DNA of 64,000 nucleotides from the NCBI GenBank assembly GCA_016708265.1, contig JADJGA010000011.1, positions 777,700 to 841,699 of the forward strand, written 5' to 3'. The position numbers were made by a program, and so were the translations under genes. Positions 1 through 8,828 of this stretch are shown piece after piece (position 1 is the first letter of the stretch; each line of letters opens with the position of its first letter). The notes below the pieces were generated by a model that was not told the DNA's origin, did not search any database, and saw nothing but the letters and a program-made list of their open reading frames with translations. This DNA comes from Saprospiraceae bacterium. GTDB lineage: Bacteria; Bacteroidota; Bacteroidia; Chitinophagales; Saprospiraceae.

Positions 1-1146
1 AAGCTTAGGGCAAGCTGGGCTCAGGTAGGAAGTGATACAGATCCTTATAATCTTGCTCCTGTACTTAGTCTTGGAGATGGCTGGAATTCAGCTACAAAAT
101 ATCTTAATCAATTTGTACCTAACAGCTTACCTAATGATCAGTTACAACCAGAAAAAACTGCTTCATTTGAAATTGGAACCGAATTAAGATTCTTTATGAA
201 TAAAGTAAGTTTGGATCTGACTTATTACAATTCCAATACTTCAAACCAAATCATAAATATTCCGATATCAGCTTCCTCAGGGTATTCAACTAAATATATT
301 AATGCAGGAAAGATTACAAATAATGGATTTGAGGTATCTTTAGGTTTCTCACCTTTTAAATCAGAAAAAGGGTTTAACTGGAATATCAATCTGAACTATG
401 CTAAGAATAATAATGAAGTCGTTGAACTTGCTCCTGGAGTAGAACAATTCGAACTTGGTACTTATTGGGATCTGAAAGTAATGGCTATACCAGGTCAACC
501 TTTTGGATCTTTATATGGTGCTGATTTCTTAAGGGATGCTGATGGGAATATTGTTCATAGAGCTGGTGTTCCTGTAAAAGGGGATTTAAAGATATTAGGA
601 AATTATCAACCAGACTGGACAGGTGGATTTTCAAATGAATTTTCTTATGGAAATTTCATTGCAAGTGTGTTGGTTGATGCACATATGGGAGGTGAACTTT
701 ATTCCATGACCAATGCTTGGGGCAGATATGCAGGTGCACTTGAAGAATCACTAATTGGAAGAGAAGGAGGAATTGTTGGTTCAGGTGTAAAAGAAGTTGT
801 AGGTTCAGATGGAAAAATAACATATGTGACAAATGATGTAGTGGTAACTGCTGAAGAATATAATCATGCCGCATTTTCAAACAGTATCCCTGCTGGTAGT
901 GTTTTTGATGCAAGTTATATTAAGCTGAGAGAGATTAAATTAGGCTATACCTTTAAAAAATTAGGTAAATTACCGATTAGTGAAATAAATATATCATTGG
1001 TGGGAAGAAATCTTGCTTTATTGTATAGTGTAGTTCCTCATGTTGATCCGGAAACATCTTTCAATCTACGTAATGCTCAGGGTCTTGAATTTGGACAAAT
1101 TCCATCTTCCAGAGCTCTTGGATTTAACGTAGGAGTGAAATTTTAG
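1..1146 (+). CDS. SusC-type TonB-linked outer membrane protein, C-terminal part (5' truncated)
   Basis: The frame is open from the first base, so the first visible ATG at 196 is internal and the gene starts outside the window. About 381 residues of a TonB-dependent beta-barrel remain: alternating amphipathic strands, a segment typical of late SusC strands (GQPFGSLYGADFLRDADG), and an aromatic C-terminal residue (...GFNVGVKF) as expected for BAM-dependent insertion. SusC proteins import glycans or peptides across the outer membrane with a SusD lid. The susD gene follows after 21 bp, supporting one operon. Substrate cannot be told. The N-terminal carboxypeptidase-like and plug domains are not in the window. 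Confidence 0.93.
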   Translation, partial: KLRASWAQVGSDTDPYNLAPVLSLGDGWNSATKYLNQFVPNSLPNDQLQPEKTASFEIGTELRFFMNKVSLDLTYYNSNTSNQIINIPISASSGYSTKYINAGKITNNGFEVSLGFSPFKSEKGFNWNINLNYAKNNNEVVELAPGVEQFELGTYWDLKVMAIPGQPFGSLYGADFLRDADGNIVHRAGVPVKGDLKILGNYQPDWTGGFSNEFSYGNFIASVLVDAHMGGELYSMTNAWGRYAGALEESLIGREGGIVGSGVKEVVGSDGKITYVTNDVVVTAEEYNHAAFSNSIPAGSVFDASYIKLREIKLGYTFKKLGKLPISEINISLVGRNLALLYSVVPHVDPETSFNLRNAQGLEFGQIPSSRALGFNVGVKF

Positions 1147-1167
1147 TAATCTTAAATTGTTTTAACT

Positions 1168-2697
1168 ATGAAAAAATTAAATATAATAGGAATATCATTG
1201 ATTTTAATCTCATTCCTTTTTGTTATCAATTCATGTACCAAGGATTTTGAAGAGATCAATACTAATCCAAATGATGCTGAATTGAGCAAAGCTTCCCCTT
1301 CAATGTTGCTTACTAACAGTATTGAAAGTATGACTGACAGGGTTCAGGAAATATTTTTGGGTGAGGAAATGGGAAATTGCTGGGCACAGCATGAAGCAAA
1401 GTGCCAATACACAGATGAAGATCGCTATATTTACAGAACTTCGGTTGTAAATAATTCATGGGCAAGTTTTTATGCTGCAAATGGAATGGATGTTCAGGCA
1501 TTGTACAATGTTGCAGTTGTACAAAAACACAATAATTATCAGGGTGTTGCATTAGTTTTAAAAAGCTATATTGCATCATTACTGACAGATCTTTTTGGAC
1601 CAATACCATATTCAGAAGCCTGGAAAGGAGCTGAAAATACTCTCCCTAAATATGATTCCCAGGAATCAATTTACAAGGATGTTTTGGCTAAACTGGCAGA
1701 AGCTAATACCTTACTTGACGATCATGGTGATGGGATAGAAGGAGATATTCTTTTTGATGGTGATATTCTAAAATGGAAAAAATTTGCCAATTCCCTGAGA
1801 ATGCGACTTCTGCTCAGAATGTCAGGAAAAGATGCTGCTACCGCTACTACAGAATTAACTAAAATGATTGGTGATCCAACCACATATCCAATTTTTGAAA
1901 GTAATGATGATAATGCTGCATTGAAATATTTAGGTTCAGCTCCGAATAATCATCCAATGAATGAGAACAGAAAAACAAGGGATGACCACAGAGTAAGTAA
2001 AACTTTAGTAGATATGATGTGGACAAATTCTCCAAATCTGGATTACAGGATTTGTATTTATGCTGAAAGAATAGGCAATTCATTTGAAGGTATGCCAAAT
2101 GGATTGACATCATCAAAAGCATTAGCTTACAAAGGCAATGGAATAAAAAATACATGTAAAGTAGGTAGTTATTTCACACAGGCGACAGCTCCGGGTATGC
2201 TTATGAGCTATGCAGAATTGCAGTTTATTTTGGCTGAAGCCGCTTTCAAAGGATATGTTCCCGGTGGAATGACAAAAGCAGAAGAATATTACTATGAAGG
2301 GATTTATGGTTCTTATGCTCAGTTTGGCGATGATCTTATAGCTAAAGTTCCTGCTGCCTGGTTACCATCGGCTGATGCAAATTCAGATTCACTTGCTGCA
2401 GATTATATTGCAAAAGATATCTATGGTTGGGATGCTGCTAAAGGTATGGAATTGATAGCTTCCCAAAGATGGGCTGCAACTTTCGATCAGGGACTGCAAA
2501 GCTGGATAGAGTGGCGAAGAACAGGATTTCCGGTTTTAATACCTGCTGAAGACGGAACAAATAATGGAAAAATACCCGTAAGGTTCCCTTATCCAACAGA
2601 TGAGGCTGCCAGAAACCCAACAGCTCTCGGAGAAGGTGTTAAATTGCTTGGTGGATCTGATGATCTGAATACAAGAGTTTGGTGGGATGTTAATTAA
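1168..2697 (+). CDS. SusD/RagB-like nutrient-binding lipoprotein (SusD-like_2 type)
   Basis: This 509-residue protein has a lipoprotein signal ending at Cys23 (FVINSC) followed by acidic residues, as in surface-exposed Bacteroidota lipoproteins. The body shows the SusD-like helical pattern, with conserved phrases seen also in the second SusD of this window (TDLFGPIPYSEA and the DSQES segment). It should cap the SusC barrel encoded just upstream and bind substrate at the cell surface. The alternative SusD subfamily (RagB/SusD PF07980) is less likely because the N-terminus begins with NTNPNDA-type residues typical of SusD-like_2. Start ATG sits 21 bp after the susC stop. Confidence 0.92.
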   Translation: MKKLNIIGISLILISFLFVINSCTKDFEEINTNPNDAELSKASPSMLLTNSIESMTDRVQEIFLGEEMGNCWAQHEAKCQYTDEDRYIYRTSVVNNSWASFYAANGMDVQALYNVAVVQKHNNYQGVALVLKSYIASLLTDLFGPIPYSEAWKGAENTLPKYDSQESIYKDVLAKLAEANTLLDDHGDGIEGDILFDGDILKWKKFANSLRMRLLLRMSGKDAATATTELTKMIGDPTTYPIFESNDDNAALKYLGSAPNNHPMNENRKTRDDHRVSKTLVDMMWTNSPNLDYRICIYAERIGNSFEGMPNGLTSSKALAYKGNGIKNTCKVGSYFTQATAPGMLMSYAELQFILAEAAFKGYVPGGMTKAEEYYYEGIYGSYAQFGDDLIAKVPAAWLPSADANSDSLAADYIAKDIYGWDAAKGMELIASQRWAATFDQGLQSWIEWRRTGFPVLIPAEDGTNNGKIPVRFPYPTDEAARNPTALGEGVKLLGGSDDLNTRVWWDVN

Positions 2698-2731
2698 TTA
2701 GAATATTTTTAATAATTTTAAAAACTAAAAA

Positions 2732-3568
2732 ATGAAACTAAAAATAAATATTTCAATTTTAGCATTTGCACTTTTAGTATTCCTTTTTATTTCTTGTAAT
2801 AAAGAGGAAGATTTGCTAACTCCAGATGCAAAAACTGGTGGCCTTGTTGTGCCAACTTCTGGTATACCATATAAACTTGGAGCCACCCCTACTGTAAACG
2901 TTAGTGTCTTTGTTCCCCAAGGGCCTGCCATTAGTAAAGTAGAAGTTTACAATACCTATACAGGAAAAGTTAGTGGAGAAACAAAAACATCTAACCAATC
3001 TTTAATGGCTACATTTGATGTTAATGGTGAAAATGTCAGTAAAGATGTTACAAAAACATTCTCAGTAAAGTATACAGATTTGATCAAGGGATTGACTTAT
3101 AATGGTGGAGCTCTTCCATCAAATGAAGGACTATTGCCAATTGGAGATTATTGGACATTTAATTATACCAGCGTATTAAGTGACGGAAGAGCTGTAGTTA
3201 ATAATGCCAAAACCAAAATTTCTGTTGCAAATCAATATGCAGGGGCATACTTGTGTACTGGAGTTTTTACCCACCCTACTGCTGGGCCAAGACCTATCAA
3301 CGAAGAAAAGTTCTTAACTCCAGTAGGTGCATACACTTGTAATATTCCTGCCGGGGATTTAGGAGCCAGTGGATACGCTGTTGATATTACAGTTGATCCT
3401 GTAACAAATGAAGTATCATTTTCAAACGGTGTTCCAACTGCAATGATTGGTTCTACAACGCAGAAATCATATTTTGAACCTTCAACAGGTAAGTTTTATT
3501 TGCATTATTTTTATGTAGGAGCAACTGGAAATCGTATTATGGATGAAGAATACACTCCGATTAAGTAA
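2732..3568 (+). CDS. Accessory surface lipoprotein of the SusCD operon, unknown ligand
   Basis: A 278-residue lipoprotein with a signal ending at Cys22 (FLFISC) followed by NKEED, an acidic run like the Bacteroidota surface-export signal. The mature part is beta-rich with many short Gly/Asn turns and no catalytic motif I recognise. Its place as third gene after susC and susD, 34 bp after the susD stop and before a terminator, fits an accessory glycan- or peptide-binding lipoprotein such as DUF1735-like proteins. That family assignment is inference. Expected to be co-transcribed with the two genes before it. Confidence 0.7.
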   Translation: MKLKINISILAFALLVFLFISCNKEEDLLTPDAKTGGLVVPTSGIPYKLGATPTVNVSVFVPQGPAISKVEVYNTYTGKVSGETKTSNQSLMATFDVNGENVSKDVTKTFSVKYTDLIKGLTYNGGALPSNEGLLPIGDYWTFNYTSVLSDGRAVVNNAKTKISVANQYAGAYLCTGVFTHPTAGPRPINEEKFLTPVGAYTCNIPAGDLGASGYAVDITVDPVTNEVSFSNGVPTAMIGSTTQKSYFEPSTGKFYLHYFYVGATGNRIMDEEYTPIK

Positions 3569-3593
3569 TACTTGAATCAAATTTAAATAAAAA

Positions 3594-3620
3594 AGGGCTG
3601 CATTTTGCAGCCTTTTTTTA
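3594..3620 (+). terminator. Rho-independent terminator of the first SusCD operon
   Basis: A 7-bp perfect stem GGCTGCA/TGCAGCC with a TTT loop at 3596-3612 is followed by seven T residues. It lies 27 bp after the lipoprotein stop codon and closes the first susCD operon. Confidence 0.9.
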
Positions 3621-3887
3621 TTTATAATATTTATTTATTATGCGCTAAATCTAAATATTTATCAATGATTCATTCATGTTTTGCTATATCGTAACATTTC
3701 GGCATATTTTTTAACTTATTTCAATTATTTGAATTATATTATACTAAAAAATTGGAATTTAAGATATTTCAGTATGGTTCAAATCAAATTTAAATTCTAC
3801 TTAACTGATTAATTACTAATACTGATTGTTCAACAAATCACTAAAACTCTCTAAAATCTATTTTCGATTTCGTATATTTTAGACAAA

Positions 3888-3924
3888 TTTGTTTGTATTT
3901 TTAAAAAAAAATTGTATAACTTTG
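3888..3924 (+). promoter_or_regulatory. Bacteroidota-type promoter for the second SusCD operon
   Basis: A TAnnTTTG -7 box (TAACTTTG, 3917-3924) is preceded by TTTG at 3892-3895 with a 21-bp spacer; a second TTTG lies at 3888-3891. This matches the Bacteroidetes sigma-ABfr consensus. It leaves a leader of about 60 nt before the susC ATG. The rest of the 3621-3989 gap is AT-rich and shows no gene. Confidence 0.7.
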
Positions 3925-3989
3925 TTTTTGGTAAATACCTTAAAGTATTTAATTGAATTGTTTATTTTTTTTTAACAAAAACGTGTGAT

Positions 3990-6900
3990 ATGAAAAAACT
4001 CTTACTTTTACTATTTACTGTTTTTATTGCTACATCAGCTATGATGGCTCAGAGAACAGTACGTGGTACAGTCATGGATGATGCTGGTACTCCTTTGATC
4101 GGAGCTTCGGTAGTCGTCAAAGAAAGTCCGACAGTAGGTACTATTACCGACCTGGACGGAAAATTCAGCATTAAAGTCGATGCTAATGCTAAGAATTTAT
4201 TGATATCTTTCATAGGTTTTACACCTTTGGAAGTAGCTTTAGGTTCTTCGAATGATCTTAATATCACCCTCGCTTCCGGTGTTCAGCTGGAAGATGTAGT
4301 TGTGACATCTTTGGGAATCACCAGGGAGAAAAAATCTTTGGGTTATGCTTTTACGGAAGTTACAGGTGATCAGATCACAAAAGCCGGCAATCCAAATATT
4401 GTCAATGCTTTAGCAGGAAAAGTGGCCGGAGTTGAAATCAAACCTTCTTCAGGTATGCCGGGTGCTCCATCACAGGTTCTCATCAGGGGATCCAGAGCAT
4501 TCAGCGGTGACAACACTCCATTGTATGTTGTAGATGGTATGCCGATCAGTTCAGGTTCTGACTACAGTCAAAACGTAACCGGTGCTTATTATTCAAACAG
4601 ATCACTGGATATTAATCCTGATGATATTGAAAGTATGTCAGTACTGAAAGGTCAGGCTGCAGCCGCTCTGTATGGTATCAGAGCTTCAAATGGTGTTATC
4701 CTTATCACTACAAAAAGCGGAAAAGGATTGGCTAAGGGGAAACCTGTTATAAGTCTGTCAACCAATTACACAACTGATGTGGTAGCAAAATTACCTGATG
4801 TCCAGCAGACTTATGCTCAGGGTTATTACCTGAATGCTACTACAAACGGATTCGCAGCTGCAAATTCATTTTCCTGGGGACCTAAGGTTTCAGAACTTCC
4901 TGATGATGCAACTTATGGAGGAAATGCAAAAGGCCAGCCCGGATTGTGGTGGGATCCATACAAAGCTGCATGGGTATCTCCTGAAGTTTTTAATAACGCT
5001 AAGAATTTCTTTTCAAATAACGGAACGACATTAGGTACAAATCTGAACATCAGTCAGGCAACTGAATTTGGAGATTATACATTGGGATTTGGCACAACAA
5101 ATCAGGATGGTATTGTAAAAAATACCGGAATGGACCGTTACACAGCTAAACTGGGTGCAAACGCAAATCTTAGCAAAAAATGGACTGCAGGTTTTTCTGC
5201 TAACTATTCAGATGTAAAATTGGATAAACTGCCTTCCGGAAACGATAGCTGGTTATTTACAGTTTACGGAGCTCCTGCATCTTTCGACCTTGTGGGAACA
5301 CCTTCCCATATGCCGGGTACTTTGGGTCAGTATCGTCAGCTAAGTTATAGAAGAGGTGCTGTTGGAGAAAACCCCCTATGGGCAGTTGATAACAACGAAT
5401 TTTCAGAAAAAACAAAAAGATTCTATGGTAGCTCATATCTCGAATTCAAACCTCTGGATTGGCTGAAAGTTCGCTATCAGTTTGGATTGGATTCATATTC
5501 AAGTGATTTTATTGATTATCTTGAGATGGGAAGTGCAGCTACTGGTCAAGCTTTGCCAACTGCAGCACAATATACAAACCCGACAAAACCTACTTACACT
5601 TATGTAGCTCCTACAGGAGGGAAATTGAATTTATATGGTGTTAACCGTACAAATCTCAATTCATTATTGACTTTCTCTGTTAAAAAACAATTGACAGAAA
5701 GTATAAACGCAGTTCTGGATTTCGGTAATGATATTGCCGATAATAAATACACTTCATATACAATGCTGGGAACCGGATATACAGTACCTGGCTGGAAAAA
5801 TATGTCTAATGCCTCAAAACAAACAGCAGATAATTCATTAGGCCAAAACAGAACAGTAGGTTTCTTTGGAAACTTATCAGTTGACTATAATAGTATGATT
5901 TATTTGAGTGCTACAGGAAGAAATGATATTGTTTCCTCTATGCCTAGAGGTAGCAGATCATTTTTCTATCCATCAGTTTCACTTGGATTTATTTTCACAG
6001 AATTGGAACCATTGCAGAATAGTATTCTCAATTTTGGAAAGATCCGTGCTTCTTATGCTAATGTAGGCCAGGCAGGTACATTTAGCCCTGTTACATTTGG
6101 ACTTACTTCAGCAGGTAGTGGATTTTTATCAGATGGTCTTGCATTCCCTCTGGGTGGTGTAAGCGGTTACGGACCAAGTTCTACATTATATGATCCGAAC
6201 CTAAAACCTCAGAATACAAGAAATCTTGAAGTTGGTTTAGAATTAAAGTTTTTTAATAGCAGAGTTGGTTTGGACTATGCTTACTCAGATCAGTTAGCAA
6301 AAGATCAGATATTTGCAGTTCCTTTAGCTGGTTCCACAGGTTATTCACAACTTGTAAGAAATGCAGGAACTATGACAGTTAAAGGGCATGAAGTTGTTTT
6401 GAATCTGGTACCAGTTAAAACAAATGACTTTGAATGGAATTTCACGACATTGTTTACAAAGTATGTAAATGAGTGTGTTGAACTGGCAGAGGGAGTTGAA
6501 AACATCAGTTTAGGTGGATATGTTACACCAAATATCCGTGCAAGTGCAGGCGATACCTATCCTTCAATTTATGGAGAGCAGTTCCTGAAAAATTCTGATG
6601 GTAAGATTTTGATAGACGATGATCCAACAAGTGATTTTTATGGAATGCCTTTGATCGGAGAATTTGGTAAAATTGGTGATGTGTCTCCGAATTTCCTGAT
6701 GGTATTCAGTAATTCATTCAAGTATAAATTCATCACCCTGTCTGCTCAGTTAGACTGGAAAGACGGAGGTCAAATGTATTCCGGTTCAAACAGACTTATG
6801 GATCTATATGGATCTTCTGCAAGGACTGAGGACAGAACTACTGAGTATGTTTATGAAGGAGTAAAATTCAGCACCGCCGCTTATGATGCTGATAAAAACA

Positions 6901-7259
6901 CTTACACAGGAGGAACTTCTAATGATATTAAACGAGGTGGACCAAATGATCAATGGGCATATGCTGACCTTTACAATAATGTTCTTTCTTCAATAAGCGA
7001 AGCGCACATCTACAGCACCTCATTCCTGAAATTAAGAGAAGTTGCCTTGAATCTAGTGTTACCTAAAAAATGGTTGTCTTCAGTAAAAATTCAGAGCGTA
7101 TCACTGGATCTTATTGCAAGGAATTTCCTGTTATGGAGTCCATTACCAAACTTTGATCCTGAAGCATCCCAGGGTATGGGTAATATGCAGGGTGGAATGG
7201 ATTATATGTCATTGCCGCAGACGAGTTCTTATGGTATAGGATTAAACATTACTTTCTAA
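3990..7259 (+). CDS. SusC-type TonB-linked outer membrane transporter
   Basis: This complete 1089-residue transporter has a signal peptide (cleavage near MMAQ, residue ~20), then a carboxypeptidase-D-like regulatory domain at about 21-105 (GTVMDDAGTPLIGASV, ITDLDGKFSI). A TonB plug domain follows at about 115-235 (KVAGVEIKPSSG, VLIRGSRAFSG, PLYVVDGMPI, ALYGIRASNGVILI). The remainder is a large beta barrel ending with an aromatic residue (GIGLNITF). It imports a nutrient too large for porins using TonB energy, with the SusD encoded 21 bp downstream. No FecR or anti-sigma gene is adjacent, so regulation by that route is not seen. Substrate unknown; no glycoside hydrolase lies next to it. Confidence 0.95.
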   Translation: MKKLLLLLFTVFIATSAMMAQRTVRGTVMDDAGTPLIGASVVVKESPTVGTITDLDGKFSIKVDANAKNLLISFIGFTPLEVALGSSNDLNITLASGVQLEDVVVTSLGITREKKSLGYAFTEVTGDQITKAGNPNIVNALAGKVAGVEIKPSSGMPGAPSQVLIRGSRAFSGDNTPLYVVDGMPISSGSDYSQNVTGAYYSNRSLDINPDDIESMSVLKGQAAAALYGIRASNGVILITTKSGKGLAKGKPVISLSTNYTTDVVAKLPDVQQTYAQGYYLNATTNGFAAANSFSWGPKVSELPDDATYGGNAKGQPGLWWDPYKAAWVSPEVFNNAKNFFSNNGTTLGTNLNISQATEFGDYTLGFGTTNQDGIVKNTGMDRYTAKLGANANLSKKWTAGFSANYSDVKLDKLPSGNDSWLFTVYGAPASFDLVGTPSHMPGTLGQYRQLSYRRGAVGENPLWAVDNNEFSEKTKRFYGSSYLEFKPLDWLKVRYQFGLDSYSSDFIDYLEMGSAATGQALPTAAQYTNPTKPTYTYVAPTGGKLNLYGVNRTNLNSLLTFSVKKQLTESINAVLDFGNDIADNKYTSYTMLGTGYTVPGWKNMSNASKQTADNSLGQNRTVGFFGNLSVDYNSMIYLSATGRNDIVSSMPRGSRSFFYPSVSLGFIFTELEPLQNSILNFGKIRASYANVGQAGTFSPVTFGLTSAGSGFLSDGLAFPLGGVSGYGPSSTLYDPNLKPQNTRNLEVGLELKFFNSRVGLDYAYSDQLAKDQIFAVPLAGSTGYSQLVRNAGTMTVKGHEVVLNLVPVKTNDFEWNFTTLFTKYVNECVELAEGVENISLGGYVTPNIRASAGDTYPSIYGEQFLKNSDGKILIDDDPTSDFYGMPLIGEFGKIGDVSPNFLMVFSNSFKYKFITLSAQLDWKDGGQMYSGSNRLMDLYGSSARTEDRTTEYVYEGVKFSTAAYDADKNTYTGGTSNDIKRGGPNDQWAYADLYNNVLSSISEAHIYSTSFLKLREVALNLVLPKKWLSSVKIQSVSLDLIARNFLLWSPLPNFDPEASQGMGNMQGGMDYMSLPQTSSYGIGLNITF

Positions 7260-7280
7260 CAAATTCTAAAAAAATTAAAT

Positions 7281-8684
7281 ATGAAAACATTAAAATTAAT
7301 AATCCTTACTATTTTCACTCTTACTATTTTCTCATGTTCTGAAGATATAATGGATGAAATAAACAAGGAAAAAAATGATACTGAAAACATGCCGGCAGCG
7401 AATATCCTGCCGTCAATTATAGTACAAAGTGCATTTGAATCTACAGGAACTGACCTGGCATGGTATGCTACTGTATATTGCGAGCACAGTGCAGGTACCT
7501 GGGGACAATCACAGGAAGCTGACCAAAGAATCGGACAAAATTCTGCTTCACTGGCAAATAACAGCTGGAATAATATTTATTATGTAATGCTTGAGTGCAA
7601 AGCCATTATTGACAAAACTGATCCTGCTACAGGCAGCGAACCAGATAACTTCTGGGCAAGAGGGATTGCTCAGACTTTACTGGCATATAATTTAGCTATC
7701 ACTACTGATATGTGGGGTGACATTCCTTACTCAGAAGCACTAAAAGGTGCACTTAATGTACAGCCTAAATTTGATTCACAGGAATCAGTTTATACAGCGA
7801 TTTTTGCCCTTCTTGATGATGCAATTGTTAATTTAGGCAAAACAACTGTTAAATTTGGTGCCAATGATTATATCTACAAAGGTGATCAGAACAAATGGAT
7901 AAAAGCCGCTTATTCTTTAAAAGCACGATATGCTATGCGTCTGTCCAACAAGAAATCAGATGCTGCTGCAACAGCACTGGCTGCTATTACTAAAGGTTTC
8001 GCAAGTGCTGCAGATGCTTTGGTATTTGCAAGCTTTGAAGCTACGGCAACAGGTGAAAACCCATGGAGACAATTTATGGCAGACCGGTCACATTTATCTG
8101 TCGGATCAACTCTGTATGATCTAATGAATGAAAGAAATGATCCAAGAATGGCTGTTCTTTTTACAAAAATAGGTGGAAACTATGCTCCTGCCCCAGTTGG
8201 AACAGCCCTCCAGACCCAGGGTGGTGTTTATTCAGTATCTCTGGTTTCAGAAAGCAACAGGATAGCCCCTCTTCCAATGATGAGTTTTCACGAACTTAAA
8301 TTCATTGAAGCAGAAGCAAAATTCAGAGCAGGTGATGCAACATGGAAAGATGCTTTTAAAGCTGCTGTAACTGCTGCTTTTGCATATTCAAAAGCTACCG
8401 AAGGAACTTATTTTGCTGACGCAGTTGAACCTAAGCTGACTGCTGGTAATGAATTGAAAGAAATCCTTACTCAAAAGTATATTGCAATGTACGAATATGA
8501 GGCAATGGAAGCTTATAATGATTATCGCAGAACTTTGATTCCTACTATGAAAAATCCTAACAACCTGACAGCTTCAGGTGGATTTGTACACCGTTTTCCC
8601 TATGCTTTGAGTGAAGTGTCTTCAAATGGAGCTAATGTTCCAAAAATAGATGTTTTCAAAGATAAAATATGGTGGGCTAAATAA
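7281..8684 (+). CDS. SusD-like_2 nutrient-binding lipoprotein
   Basis: A 467-residue lipoprotein with its signal ending at Cys19 (LTIFSC) followed by SEDIMDE. It shares the SusD core with the first SusD in the window, including TDMWGDIPYSEALKG and FDSQESVY, and ends with a typical short aromatic tail (KIWWAK). It is the surface lid of the SusC at 3990-7259 and sits 21 bp after it, followed by a terminator, so the pair forms a two-gene operon. Shorter than the first SusD (509 residues) but within the family range. Confidence 0.92.
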   Translation: MKTLKLIILTIFTLTIFSCSEDIMDEINKEKNDTENMPAANILPSIIVQSAFESTGTDLAWYATVYCEHSAGTWGQSQEADQRIGQNSASLANNSWNNIYYVMLECKAIIDKTDPATGSEPDNFWARGIAQTLLAYNLAITTDMWGDIPYSEALKGALNVQPKFDSQESVYTAIFALLDDAIVNLGKTTVKFGANDYIYKGDQNKWIKAAYSLKARYAMRLSNKKSDAAATALAAITKGFASAADALVFASFEATATGENPWRQFMADRSHLSVGSTLYDLMNERNDPRMAVLFTKIGGNYAPAPVGTALQTQGGVYSVSLVSESNRIAPLPMMSFHELKFIEAEAKFRAGDATWKDAFKAAVTAAFAYSKATEGTYFADAVEPKLTAGNELKEILTQKYIAMYEYEAMEAYNDYRRTLIPTMKNPNNLTASGGFVHRFPYALSEVSSNGANVPKIDVFKDKIWWAK

Positions 8685-8705
8685 GCACAAGTTATTTTTT
8701 TTATA

Positions 8706-8737
8706 AAAAGGGCTGCCCAAAAGGCAGCCTTTTTTTA
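8706..8737 (+). terminator. Rho-independent terminator of the second SusCD operon
   Basis: A 7-bp perfect stem GGCTGCC/GGCAGCC with a CAAAA loop (8711-8729) is followed by a run of eight T. It lies 22 bp after the SusD stop and resembles the terminator at 3594 in sequence. Confidence 0.9.
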
Positions 8738-8768
8738 TTTATCTGCATCATTTATTATAAATATATTG

Positions 8769-8776
8769 TATTTTTG
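8769..8776 (+). promoter_or_regulatory. Possible -7 box for the HYR/dockerin-like gene
   Basis: TATTTTTG fits the Bacteroidota TAnnTTTG -7 consensus and lies about 53 bp before the next ATG, after the terminator. I see no clear TTTG at -33, so this is weak. Confidence 0.35.
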
Positions 8777-8828
8777 TAAATACATATAGTATATCTTTAT
8801 TATTGGTTAATATTCTAAAAAGGAAATT

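Noticed and set aside
4000..7200. Frames on the opposite strand of the susC genes as small genes
   Set aside because: They overlap well-defined transporter domains, lack ribosome sites, and have biased composition typical of shadow frames.
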